DNA of 64,000 bases, from assembly GCA_023634235.1 (NCBI GenBank), contig JAMKCF010000016.1, positions 5,751,140-5,815,139 on the forward strand, read 5' to 3'. Below the pieces are notes generated by a model that searched no databases, was not told the origin of the DNA, and saw only the letters and a program-made list of their open reading frames with translations. Both the position numbers and the translations under genes were made by a program. The DNA comes from Pisaster brevispinus. Its lineage: Eukaryota; Echinodermata; Asteroidea; Forcipulatida; Asteriidae. This document shows, piece after piece, positions 51,083 to 64,000 of this stretch (position 1 is its first letter; every line of letters starts with the position of its first letter).

Positions 51083-54000
51083 CTTCAAAATCAACCAATA
51101 TGAGTTTATTTGGGATCCCTACAGCCTCAATCCTTCAAAACCAGCCAATATGAGTTTATGTAGGATCCCTACAACCTCAATCCTTCAAAAAAAAAACCAA
51201 TATGAGTTTATGAATGATTCCCTACTGCCTCAATCCTTCAAAATCAACGGGTGTTAGTTCATGTAGGATCCATACTGCCTCAATCCTTCAAAACCAACCA
51301 ATATGAGTTGATTTGGGATCCCTACTGCCTTAATCCTTCAAAACCAGCCAATACGAGTTTATGTGGGATCCCTACAGCCGCAATCCTTCAAAATTAACCA
51401 ATATGAGTTGATATGGGAACCCTACTTCGTCAATCCTTCAAAACCAAGCAATATGAGTTTATGTGGGATCCCTACTGCCTCAATCCTTCAAAATTAACCA
51501 ATATGAGTTTATATTGAATCCCTACTGCCTCAATCCTTAAAAAACTAACCAATATGAGTTTATATTGAATCCCTACTGCCTCAATCCTTCAAAACTAACC
51601 AATATGAGTTAATAATGAATCCCTACTGCCTCAATCCTTCAAAACTAACCAATATGAGTTTATGTGGGATCCCTACTGCCTCAATCCTTCAAAACCAAGC
51701 AATATGAGTTTATGTGGGATCCCTACTGCCTCAATCCTTCAAAACTAACCAGTATGAGTTCATGTGGGATCCCTACTGCCTCAATCCTTCAAAACTAACC
51801 AATATGAGTTTATGTGGGATCCCTACTGCCTCAATCCTTCAAAACCAAGCAATATGAGTTTATGTGGGATCCCTACTGCCTCAATCCTTCAAAACTAACC
51901 AATATGAGTTCATGTAGGATCCCTACTGCCTCAATCCTTCAAAACCAAGCAATATGAGTTTATGTAGGATCAATAATTTCTCAATCCTTCAAAACCAACC
52001 AATATGAGTTTATATGGGATCCTTACTGCCTCAATCCTTCAAAACTAACCAATATGAGTTCATGTAGGATCCCTACTGCCTCAATCCTTCAAAACTAACC
52101 AATATGAGTTTATGTAGGATCCCTACTGCCTCAATCCTTCAAAACTAACCAATATGAGTTTATGTAGGATCCCTACTGCCTCAATCCTTCAAAACTAACC
52201 AATATGAGTTCATGTAGGATCCCTACTGCCTCAATCCTTTAAAACTAACCAATATGAGTTTATGTGGGATCCCTAATGCCTCAATCCTTCAAATCTAACC
52301 AATATGAGTTTATGTGGGATCCCTACTGCCTCAATCCTTCAAAACTAACCAATATGAGTTCATGTAGGATCCCTACTGCCTCAATCCTTTAAAACTAACC
52401 AATATGAGTTTATGTGGGATCCCTACTGCCTCAATCCTTCAAATCTAACCAATATGAGTTTATGTAGGATCCCTACTGCCTCAATCCTTCAAAACCAAGC
52501 AATATGAGTTTATGTGGGATCCCTACTGCCTCAATCCTTCAAAATTAACCAATATGAGTTTATATTGAATCCCTACTGCCTCAATCCTTAAAAAACTAAC
52601 CAATATGAGTTTATATTGAATCCCTACTGCCTCAATCCTTCAAAACTAACCAATATGAGTTAATAATGAATCCCTACTGCCTCAATCCTTCAAAACTAAC
52701 CAATATGAGTTTATGTGGGATCCCTACTGCCTCAATCCTTCAAAACCAAGCAATATGAGTTTATGTGGGATCCCTACTGCCTCAATCCTTCAAAACTAAC
52801 CAATATGAGTTCATGTGGGATCCCTACTGCCTCAATCCTTCAAAACTAACCAATATGAGTTTATGTGGGATCCCTACTGCCTCAATCCTTCAAAACCAAG
52901 CAATATGAGTTTATGTGGGATCCCTACTGCCTCAATCCTTCAAAACTAACCAATATGAGTTCATGTAGGATCCCTACTGCCTCAATCCTTCAAAACCAAG
53001 CAATATGAGTTTATGTAGGATCAATAATTTCTCAATCCTTCAAAACCAACCAATATGAGTTTATGTGGGATCCTTACTGCCTCAATCCTTCAAAACTAAC
53101 CAATATGAGTTCATGTAGGATCCCTACTGCCTCAATCCTTCAAAACTAACCAATATGAGTTTATGTAGGATCCCTACTGCCTCAATCCTTCAAAACTAAC
53201 CAATATGAGTTTATGTAGGATCCCTACTGCCTCAATCCTTCAAAACTAACCAATATGAGTTCATGTAGGATCCCTACTGCCTCAATCCTTTAAAACTAAC
53301 CAATATGAGTTTATGTGGGATCCCTAATGCCTCAATCCTTCAAATCTAACCAATATGAGTTTATGTGGGATCCCTACTGCCTCAATCCTTCAAAACTAAC
53401 CAATATGAGTTCATGTAGGATCCCTACTGCCTCAATCCTTTAAAACTAACCAATATGAGTTTATGTGGGATCCCTACTGCCTCAATCCTTCAAATCTAAC
53501 CAATATGAGTTTATGTAGGATCCCTACTGCCTCAATCCTTCAAAACCAAGCAATATGAGTTTATGTGGGATCCCTACTGCCTCAATCCTTCAAAACTAAC
53601 CAATATGAGTTCATGTGGGATCCCTACTGCCTCAATCCTTCAAAACTAACCAATATGAGTTTATGTGGGATCCCTACTGCCTCAATCCTTCAAAACCAAG
53701 CAATATGAGTTTATGTGGGATCCCTACTGCCTCAATCCTTCAAAACTAACCAATATGAGTTCATGTAGGATCCCTACTGCCTCAATCCTTCAAAACCAAG
53801 CAATATGAGTTTATGTAGGATCAATAATTTCTCAATCCTTCAAAACCAACCAATATGAGTTTATGTGGGATCCTTACTGCCTCAATCCTTCAAAACTAAC
53901 CAATATGAGTTCATGTAGGATCCCTACTGCCTCAATCCTTCAAAACTAACCAATATGAGTTTATGTAGGATCCCTACTGCCTCAATCCTTCAAAACTAAC

Positions 54001-57000
54001 CAATATGAGTTTATGTAGGATCCCTACTGCCTCAATCCTTCAAAACTAACCAATATGAGTTCATGTAGGATCCCTACTGCCTCAATCCTTCAAAACTAAC
54101 CAATATGAGTTTATGTAGGATCCCTACTGCCTCAATCCTTCAAAACTAACCAATATGAGTTTATGTAGGATCCCTACTGCCTCAATCCTTCAAAACTAAC
54201 CAATATGAGTTCATGTAGGATCCCTACTGCCTCAATCCTTCAAAACTAACCAATATGAGTTTATGTGGGATCCCTACTGCCTCAATCCTTCAAAACCAAG
54301 CAATATGAGTTTATGTAGGATCCCTACTGCCTCAATCCTTCAAAACCAAGCAATATGAGTTTATGTAGGATCCCTACTGCCTCAATCCTTCAAAACTAAC
54401 CAATATGAGTTCATGTAGGATCCCTACTGCCTCAATCCTTTAAAACTAACCAATATGAGTTTATGTGGGATCCCTAATGCCTCAATCCTTCAAATCTAAC
54501 CAATATGAGTTTATGTGGGATCCCTACTGCCTCAATCCTTCAAAACTAACCAATATGAGTTCATGTAGGATCCCTACTGCCTCAATCCTTTAAAACTAAC
54601 CAATATGAGTTTATGTGGGATCCCTACTGCCTCAATCCTTCAAATCTAACCAATATGAGTTTATGTAGGATCCCTACTGCCTCAATCCTTCAAAACCAAG
54701 CAATATGAGTTTATGTGGGATCCCTACTGCCTCAATCCTTCAAAACTAACCAATATGAGTTCATGTAGGATCCCTACTGCCTCAATCCTTCAAAACCAAG
54801 CAATATTAGTTTAAGTAGGATCCATACTGCCTCAATCCTTTAAAACTAACCATTATGAGTTTATGTGGGATCCCTACTGCCTCAATCCTTCAAAACCAAG
54901 CAATATAAGTTTATGTAGGATCCATACTGCCTCAATCCTTTAAAACTAACCAATATGAGTTTATGTAGGATCCATACTACCTCAATCCTTTAAAATTAAC
55001 CAAAACTAGTTTATATTGGATCCATACTGCCTCAATCCTTCAAAACCAACCAATATGAGTTTATTTGGGATCTGTACTGCCTTAATCCTTCAAAACCAAC
55101 TAATATGAGTTTATGTGGGATCCCTACTGCCTCAATCCTTCAAAACCAACTAATATGAGTTTATGTGGGATCCCTACTGCCTCAATCCTTCAAAACCAAG
55201 CAATATAAGTTTATGTAGGATCCATACTGCCTCAATCCTTTAAAACTAACCAATATGAGTTTATGTGGGATCCATACTACCTCAATCCTTTAAAATTAAC
55301 CAAAACTAGTTTATATTGGATCCATACTGCCTCAATCCTTCAAAACCAACCAATATGAGTTTATTTGGGATCTGTACTGCCTTAATCCTTCAAAACCAAC
55401 CAATATGAGTTTATTTGGGATCTGTACTGCCTTAATCCTTCAAAACCAAGCAATATGAGTTTATGTGGGATCCCTACTGCCTCAATCCTTTAAAACTAAC
55501 CAATATGAGTTCATGTAGGATCCCTACTGCCTCAATCCTTCAAAACCAAGCAATATTAGTTTAAGTAGGATCCATACTGCCTCAATCCTTTAAAACTAAC
55601 CATTATGAGTTTATGTGGGATCCCTACTGCCTCAATCCTTCAAAACCAAGCAATATAAGTTTATGTAGGATCCATACTGCCTCAATCCTTTAAAACTAAC
55701 CAATATGAGTTTATGTAGGATCCATACTACCTCAATCCTTTAAAATTAATCAAAACTAGTTTATATTGGATCCATACTGCCTCAATCCTTCAAAACCAAC
55801 CAATATGAGTTTATTTGGGATCTGTACTGCCTTAATCCTTCAAAACCAACTAATATGAGTTTATGTGGGATCCCTACTGCCTCAATCCTTCAAAACCAAG
55901 CAATATGAGTTTATGTGGGATCCCTACTGCCTCAATCCTTCAAAATTAACCAATATGAGTTTGTATTGAATCCCTACTGCCTCAATCCTTAAAAAACTTA
56001 CCAATATGAGTTTATAATGAATCCCTACTGCCTCAATCCTTCAAAACTAACCAATATGAGTTTATAATGAATCCCTACTGCCTCAATCCTTCAAAACTAA
56101 CCAATATGAGTTTATGTGGGATCCCTACTGCCTCAATCCTTCAAAACCAAGCAATATGAGTTTATGTGGGATCCCTACTGCCTCAATCCTTCAAAACTAA
56201 CCAATATGAGTTTATGTAGGATCCCTACTGCCTCAATCCTTCAAAACTAACCAATATGAGTTTATGTAGGATCCCTACTGCCTCAATCCTTTAAAACTAA
56301 CCAATATGAGTTTATGTGGGATCCCTACTGCCTCAATCCTTCAAAACCAAGCAATATGAGTTTATGTAGGATCCTTACTGCCTCAATCCTTCAAAACTAA
56401 CCAATATGAGTTCATGTAGGATCCCTACTGCCTCAATCCTTCAAAACTAACCAATATGAGTTTATGTAGGATCCCTACTGCCTCAATCCTTCAAAACTAA
56501 CCAATATGAGTTTATGTAGGATCCCTACTGCCTCAATCCTTCAAAACTAACCAATATGAGTTCATGTAGGATCCCTACTGCCTCAATCCTTTAAAACTAA
56601 CCAATATGAGTTTATGTGGGATCCCTAATGCCTCAATCCTTCAAATCTAACCAATATGAGTTTATGTGGGATCCCTACTGCCTCAATCCTTCAAAACTAA
56701 CCAATATGAGTTCATGTAGGATCCCTACTGCCTCAATCCTTTAAAACTAACCAATATGAGTTTATGTGGGATCCCTACTGCCTCAATCCTTCAAATCTAA
56801 CCAATATGAGTTTATGTAGGATCCCTACTGCCTCAATCCTTCAAAACCAAGCAATATGAGTTTATGTGGGATCCCTACTGCCTCAATCCTTCAAAACTAA
56901 CCAATATGAGTTCATGTGGGATCCCTACTGCCTCAATCCTTCAAAACTAACCAATATGAGTTTATGTGGGATCCCTACTGCCTCAATCCTTCAAAACCAA

Positions 57001-60000
57001 GCAATATGAGTTTATGTGGGATCCCTACTGCCTCAATCCTTCAAAACTAACCAATATGAGTTCATGTAGGATCCCTACTGCCTCAATCCTTCAAAACCAA
57101 GCAATATGAGTTTATGTAGGATCAATAATTTCTCAATCCTTCAAAACCAACCAATATGAGTTTATGTGGGATCCTTACTGCCTCAATCCTTCAAAACTAA
57201 CCAATATGAGTTCATGTAGGATCCCTACTGCCTCAATCCTTCAAAACTAACCAATATGAGTTTATGTAGGATCCCTACTGCCTCAATCCTTCAAAACTAA
57301 CCAATATGAGTTTATGTAGGATCCCTACTGCCTCAATCCTTCAAAACTAACCAATATGAGTTCATGTAGGATCCCTACTGCCTCAATCCTTCAAAACTAA
57401 CCAATATGAGTTTATGTAGGATCCCTACTGCCTCAATCCTTCAAAACTAACCAATATGAGTTTATGTAGGATCCCTACTGCCTCAATCCTTCAAAACTAA
57501 CCAATATGAGTTCATGTAGGATCCCTACTGCCTCAATCCTTCAAAACTAACCAATATGAGTTTATGTGGGATCCCTACTGCCTCAATCCTTCAAAACCAA
57601 GCAATATGAGTTTATGTAGGATCCCTACTGCCTCAATCCTTCAAAACCAAGCAATATGAGTTTATGTAGGATCCCTACTGCCTCAATCCTTCAAAACTAA
57701 CCAATATGAGTTCATGTAGGATCCCTACTGCCTCAATCCTTTAAAACTAACCAATATGAGTTTATGTGGGATCCCTAATGCCTCAATCCTTCAAATCTAA
57801 CCAATATGAGTTTATGTGGGATCCCTACTGCCTCAATCCTTCAAAACTAACCAATATGAGTTCATGTAGGATCCCTACTGCCTCAATCCTTTAAAACTAA
57901 CCAATATGAGTTTATGTGGGATCCCTACTGCCTCAATCCTTCAAATCTAACCAATATGAGTTTATGTAGGATCCCTACTGCCTCAATCCTTCAAAACCAA
58001 GCAATATGAGTTTATGTGGGATCCCTACTGCCTCAATCCTTCAAAACTAACCAATATGAGTTCATGTAGGATCCCTACTGCCTCAATCCTTCAAAACCAA
58101 GCAATATTAGTTTAAGTAGGATCCATACTGCCTCAATCCTTTAAAACTAACCATTATGAGTTTATGTGGGATCCCTACTGCCTCAATCCTTCAAAACCAA
58201 GCAATATAAGTTTATGTAGGATCCATACTGCCTCAATCCTTTAAAACTAACCAATATGAGTTTATGTAGGATCCATACTACCTCAATCCTTTAAAATTAA
58301 CCAAAACTAGTTTATATTGGATCCATACTGCCTCAATCCTTCAAAACCAACCAATATGAGTTTATTTGGGATCTGTACTGCCTTAATCCTTCAAAACCAA
58401 CTAATATGAGTTTATGTGGGATCCCTACTGCCTCAATCCTTCAAAACCAACTAATATGAGTTTATGTGGGATCCCTACTGCCTCAATCCTTCAAAACCAA
58501 GCAATATAAGTTTATGTAGGATCCATACTGCCTCAATCCTTTAAAACTAACCAATATGAGTTTATGTGGGATCCATACTACCTCAATCCTTTAAAATTAA
58601 CCAAAACTAGTTTATATTGGATCCATACTGCCTCAATCCTTCAAAACCAACCAATATGAGTTTATTTGGGATCTGTACTGCCTTAATCCTTCAAAACCAA
58701 CCAATATGAGTTTATTTGGGATCTGTACTGCCTTAATCCTTCAAAACCAAGCAATATGAGTTTATGTGGGATCCCTACTGCCTCAATCCTTTAAAACTAA
58801 CCAATATGAGTTCATGTAGGATCCCTACTGCCTCAATCCTTCAAAACCAAGCAATATTAGTTTAAGTAGGATCCATACTGCCTCAATCCTTTAAAACTAA
58901 CCATTATGAGTTTATGTGGGATCCCTACTGCCTCAATCCTTCAAAACCAAGCAATATAAGTTTATGTAGGATCCATACTGCCTCAATCCTTTAAAACTAA
59001 CCAATATGAGTTTATGTAGGATCCATACTACCTCAATCCTTTAAAATTAATCAAAACTAGTTTATATTGGATCCATACTGCCTCAATCCTTCAAAACCAA
59101 CCAATATGAGTTTATTTGGGATCTGTACTGCCTTAATCCTTCAAAACCAACTAATATGAGTTTATGTGGGATCCCTACTGCCTCAATCCTTCAAAACCAA
59201 GCAATATGAGTTTATGTGGGATCCCTACTGCCTCAATCCTTCAAAATTAACCAATATGAGTTTGTATTGAATCCCTACTGCCTCAATCCTTAAAAAACTT
59301 ACCAATATGAGTTTATAATGAATCCCTACTGCCTCAATCCTTCAAAACTAACCAATATGAGTTTATAATGAATCCCTACTGCCTCAATCCTTCAAAACTA
59401 ACCAATATGAGTTTATGTGGGATCCCTACTGCCTCAATCCTTCAAAACCAAGCAATATGAGTTTATGTGGGATCCCTACTGCCTCAATCCTTCAAAACTA
59501 ACCAATATGAGTTTATAATGAATCCCTACTGCCTCAATCCTTCAAAACTAACCAGTATGAGTTTATGTGGGATCCCTACTGCCTCAATCCTTCAAAACTA
59601 ACCAATATGAGTTCATGTAGGATCCCTACTGCCTCAATCCTTCAAAACTAAGCAATATGAGTTTATGTGGGATCCATACTGCCTCAATCCTTTAAAACTA
59701 ACCAATATGAGTTTATGTGGGATCCCTACTGCCTCAATCCTTCAAAACCAAGCAATATGAGTTTATTTGGGATCCATACTGCCTCAATCCTTCAAAACTA
59801 ACCAATATGAGTTCATGTAGGATCCCTACTGCCTCAATCCTTTAAAACTAACCAATATGAGTTTATGTGGGATCCCTACTGCCTCAATCCTTCAAAACTA
59901 ACCAATATGAGTTCATGTAGGATCCCTATTGCCTCAATCCTTCAAAACCAAGCAATATGAGTTTATGTGGGATCCCTTCTGCCTCAATCCTTCAAAACCA

Positions 60001-63000
60001 ACCAATATGAGTTTATGTAGGATCCCTACTGCCTCAATCCTTTAAAACTAACCAATATGAGTTTATGTGGGATCCCTACTGCCTCAATCCTTCAAAACTA
60101 ACCAATATGAGTTTATGTGGGATCCCTACTGCCTCAATCCTTTAAAACTAACCATTATGAGTTTATGTAGGATCCCTACTGCCTCAATCCTTCAAAACCA
60201 ACTAATATGAGTTTATGTGGGATCCATACTGCCTCAATCCTTTAAAACTAACCAATATGAGTTTATGTGGGATCCATACTACCTCAATCCTTTAAAATTA
60301 ACCAAAACTAGTTTATATTGGATCCATACTGCCTCAATCCTTCAAAACCAACCAATATGAGTTTATTTGGGATCTGTACTGCCTTAATCCTTCAAAACCA
60401 ACCAATATGAGTTTATTTGGGATCTGTACTGCCTTAATCCTTCAAAACCAAGCAATATGAGTTTATGTGGGATCCCTACTGCCTCAATCCTTTAAAACTA
60501 ACCAATATGAGTTCATGTAGGATCCCTACTGCCTCAATCCTTCAAAACCAAGCAATATTAGTTTAAGTAGGATCCATACTGCCTCAATCCTTTAAAACTA
60601 ACCATTATGAGTTTATGTGGGATCCCTACTGCCTCAATCCTTCAAAACCAAGCAATATAAGTTTATGTAGGATCCATACTGCCTCAATCCTTTAAAACTA
60701 ACCAATATGAGTTTATGTAGGATCCATACTACCTCAATCCTTTAAAATTAATCAAAACTAGTTTATATTGGATCCATACTGCCTCAATCCTTCAAAACCA
60801 ACCAATATGAGTTTATTTGGGATCTGTACTGCCTTAATCCTTCAAAACCAACTAATATGAGTTTATGTGGGATCCCTACTGCCTCAATCCTTCAAAACCA
60901 AGCAATATGAGTTTATGTGGGATCCCTACTGCCTCAATCCTTCAAAATTAACCAATATGAGTTTGTATTGAATCCCTACTGCCTCAATCCTTAAAAAACT
61001 TACCAATATGAGTTTATAATGAATCCCTACTGCCTCAATCCTTCAAAACTAACCAATATGAGTTTATAATGAATCCCTACTGCCTCAATCCTTCAAAACT
61101 AACCAATATGAGTTTATGTGGGATCCCTACTGCCTCAATCCTTCAAAACCAAGCAATATGAGTTTATGTGGGATCCCTACTGCCTCAATCCTTCAAAACT
61201 AACCAATATGAGTTTATAATGAATCCCTACTGCCTCAATCCTTCAAAACTAACCAGTATGAGTTTATGTGGGATCCCTACTGCCTCAATCCTTCAAAACT
61301 AACCAATATGAGTTCATGTAGGATCCCTACTGCCTCAATCCTTCAAAACTAAGCAATATGAGTTTATGTGGGATCCATACTGCCTCAATCCTTTAAAACT
61401 AACCAATATGAGTTTATGTGGGATCCCTACTGCCTCAATCCTTCAAAACCAAGCAATATGAGTTTATTTGGGATCCATACTGCCTCAATCCTTCAAAACT
61501 AACCAATATGAGTTCATGTAGGATCCCTACTGCCTCAATCCTTTAAAACTAACCAATATGAGTTTATGTGGGATCCCTACTGCCTCAATCCTTTAAAACT
61601 AACCAATATGAGTTTATGTGGGATCCCTACTGCCTCAATCCTTCAAAACTAACCAATATGAGTTCATGTAGGATCCCTATTGCCTCAATCCTTCAAAACC
61701 AAGCAATATGAGTTTATGTGGGATCCCTTCTGCCTCAATCCTTCAAAACCAACCAATATGAGTTTATGTAGGATCCCTACTGCCTCAATCCTTTAAAACT
61801 AACCAATATGAGTTTATGTGGGATCCCTACTGCCTCAATCCTTCAAAACTAACCAATATGAGTTTATGTGGGATCCCTACTGCCTCAATCCTTTAAAACT
61901 AACCATTATGAGTTTATGTAGGATCCCTACTGCCTCAATCCTTCAAAACCAAGCAATATAAGTTTATGTAGGATCCCTACTGCCTCAATCCTTTAAAACT
62001 AACCAATATGAGTTTATGTGGGATCCCTACTGCCTCAATCCTTCAAAACTAACCAATATGAGTTTATGTGGGATCCCTACTGCCTCAATCCTTTAAAACT
62101 AACCATTATGAGTTTATGTAGGATCCCTACTGCCTCAATCCTTCAAAACCAAGCAATGTAAGTTTATGTAGGATCCATACTGCCTCAATCCTTCAAAACC
62201 AACCAATATGAGTTTATTTGGGATCTGTACTGCCTTAATCCTTCAAAACCATCTAATATGAGTTTATGTGGGATCCCTACTGCCTCAATCCTTCAAAACC
62301 AAGCAATATGAGTTCATGTAGGATCCATACTGCCTCATTCCTTCAAAACCAACCAATATGAGTTTATTTGGGATCTGTACTGCCTTAATCCTTCAAAACC
62401 AACTAAAATAAGTTTATGTGGGATCCCTACTGCCTCAATCCTTCAAAACCAAGCAATATGAGTTCATGTAGGATCCATACTGCCTCATTCCTTCAAAACC
62501 AACCAATATGAGTTTATGTGGGATCCCTACTGCCTCAATCCTTCAAAACCAAGCACTATGAGTTCATGTAGGATCCCTACTGCCTCAATCCTTCAAAACC
62601 AAGCAATATTAGTTTATATTGGATCAATACTGCCTCAATCCTTCAAAACCAACCAATATGAGTTAATTTAGGATTCCCTACTGCCTCAATCCTTCAAAAT
62701 AAAACAATATGAGTTTATTTGGTATCAATACTTAGCCAATTATTCAAAACCAAGCAATATGAGTTCATGTGGGATCCCTACTGCCTCAATCCTTCAAAAC
62801 CAAGCAATTTGAGTTTATTTAGAATCCATACTGCCTCAATCTTTCAAAACCAACCAATATGAGTTTATGTGGGATCTCTACTGCCTCAATCCTCAAAACC
62901 AACTAATATGAGTTTATGTGGGATCCCTACTGCCTCAATCCTTCAAAATCAAGCAATATGAGTTTATGTGGGATCCCTACTTTGTCAATCCTTCAAAACT

Positions 63001-63846
63001 AACTAATATGAGTTTATGTGGGATCCCTACTGCCTCAATTCTTCAAAACCAACCAATATGAGTTTTTGTAGGATCCATACTGCCTCAATTCTTAAAAGTC
63101 AACCAATATGAGTTTATGTAGGATAAATAATTTCTCAACCCTTCAAAACCAACCCATATGAGTTTATGTGGGATCCCTACTGCCTCAATTCTTCAAAACC
63201 AACCAATATGAGTTTATGTGGGATCCCAACATCCTCAATCCTTCAAAACCAGCGAATATGAGTTTATGTAGGATCAATAATTTCTCAATCCTTCAAAACC
63301 AACCAATATAAGTTTATGTGGGATCCCTACTGCCTCAATCCTTCAAAATCAACTGATGTGAGTTTATGTAGGATCCCAACATCCTCAATCCTTCAAAACC
63401 AACCAATATGAGTTTATGAAGGATCCATACTGCCTCAACCCTTCACAATCAACCAATATGGGTTTATGTAAGATCCATACTGCCTCAATCCTTCAAAATC
63501 AACTTATTTGAGTTTATGTATAGGATCCATATTGTCACAATCCTTCAAAACCAACCAATATGCGTTTATTTGGGATCCCTAATGCCTCAATCCTTCATAA
63601 CCAAGCAATATGAGTTTATGTAGGATCCATACTGCCTCAATCCTTCAATTTCAATTGATATGAGTTTATATAAGTAGGATCCCTACTGCCTCAGTCCTTC
63701 ACAACCAACCAATATGAGTTCATGTAGGATCCCTATCTGCCTCAATCTTTCAAAACCAACCGATTTGTGTTTATATAGGATCCCTACACCTGCGTCATTC
63801 CTTCAAAATCAACCGATATGAGTTTATTTAACTGCCTCAATCCTTT
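51083..63846. repeat. 12.8-kb minisatellite, 50-bp unit, about 255 copies
   Basis: The unit reads TCAATCCTTCAAAACTAACC, AATATGAGTTTATGTGGGAT, CCCTACTGCC (50 bp). Most units carry a GGATCC site and a CCAAT pentamer (CAAGCAAT in variant units). Central copies are nearly identical; both ends (before ~51450 and after ~62600) are more diverged and have indels, as expected for arrays that turn over in the middle. Marker variants (TCAATAATTT; TAAAAAACT; CCATTATGAG) recur at fixed larger offsets (1051, 800, 3301, 1701 bp), showing nested block duplications. All frames are closed, so it is non-coding. It fills most of the intron between 49238 and 63940. Confidence 0.97.
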
Positions 63847-63939
63847 TCTCAAGTTTTTTGCTACCTATCCCTCCACCTCCACAAAATAAAACAAGTATAA
63901 TATTAATATTCTTTTATTTATTTTTAATCTGCAATTTAG

Positions 63940-64000
63940 AGTGCAATTTCAAGTGGAATCATAAGCCGTAAAGACAGAAGACTTTGCCCAGAGTCAGTGA
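63940..64000 (+). CDS. Next exon of the ZU5-UPA gene, cut by window edge
   Basis: After the AT-rich tract, TCTGCAATTTAG is a good acceptor; the phase-0 reading SAISSGIISRKDRRLCPESV continues past the edge without a stop and fits the phase of exon 49173-49238. Any death/CARD module or further linker would follow. Confidence 0.55.

Noticed and set aside
51083..63846. CRISPR-like array of repeats
   Set aside because: The 50-bp unit repeats without unique spacers, differs from unit to unit by drift, and lies in an animal intron; it is a minisatellite.
51083..63846. Repeat protein encoded by the array
   Set aside because: A 50-bp unit is not a multiple of three and stops occur in every frame (for example TGA in AATATGAG), so no long frame is open.

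Overview
The window is nuclear DNA of an animal, most likely a marine invertebrate. It is AT-rich, its genes are split into short exons with GT-AG introns, and it is packed with metazoan transposon types: Ty3/Gypsy with a PNMA-like Gag, Penelope-like, DIRS, non-LTR LINEs, tRNA-derived SINEs, hAT-like and other MITEs, and a foldback element. A ZU5-UPA protein and this repeat spectrum would suit a hemichordate, echinoderm or amphioxus, but that is inference and I cannot name the species.

The only clear host gene lies on the + strand and runs off the right edge. I assemble it by matching splice sites and codon phases: a start exon (25467-25533), a Lys/Glu-rich mini-exon (31369-31424), a large helical exon C1 (32372-33413), C2 (34069-34136), three small linker exons (35968-36037, 37676-37725, 39092-39191), a ZU5 exon (39828-40453), two UPA exons (46127-46270, 46676-46852), two linker exons (48059-48133, 49173-49238) and an exon that starts at 63940 and is cut by the window. 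About 870 residues are visible: an unrecognised coiled-coil-rich N-terminal region, then ZU5 and UPA, the pair also found in UNC5, PIDD1 and ankyrins. Any death or CARD domain would lie beyond the window.

Upstream, the large helical exon exists in two more intact copies with flanking intron: A (8528-9536, with its partner exon 11897-11967) and B (17303-18311, partner not found). A fragment of a fourth flank sits at 7555-7693. All three exons are fully open and keep the same splice phases, so they could be alternative cassettes of one gene or 5' parts of separate duplicated genes.

Layout: 1-3934, 5' end of a Gypsy element on the - strand (protease, gag, PBS, 2.3-kb LTR). 3935-6983, a 3-kb foldback element cut by that Gypsy. 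7555-11967, copy A with a SINE and a Penelope insertion. 12096-15482, a 1.7-kb tandem duplication. 15475-16400, small repeats and a GC-rich hairpin. 17303-18661, copy B. 18662-21310, a DIRS/LINE composite. 21840-31424, repeats, candidate 5' exons and more DIRS/LINE wreckage. 32372-49238, the main gene body, with a nearly complete 4.7-kb DIRS retrotransposon (40787-45498) in the intron after the ZU5 exon. 49480-50790, a LINE. 51083-63846, a 12.8-kb array of a 50-bp repeat filling most of a 14.7-kb intron. 63940-64000, the next exon.
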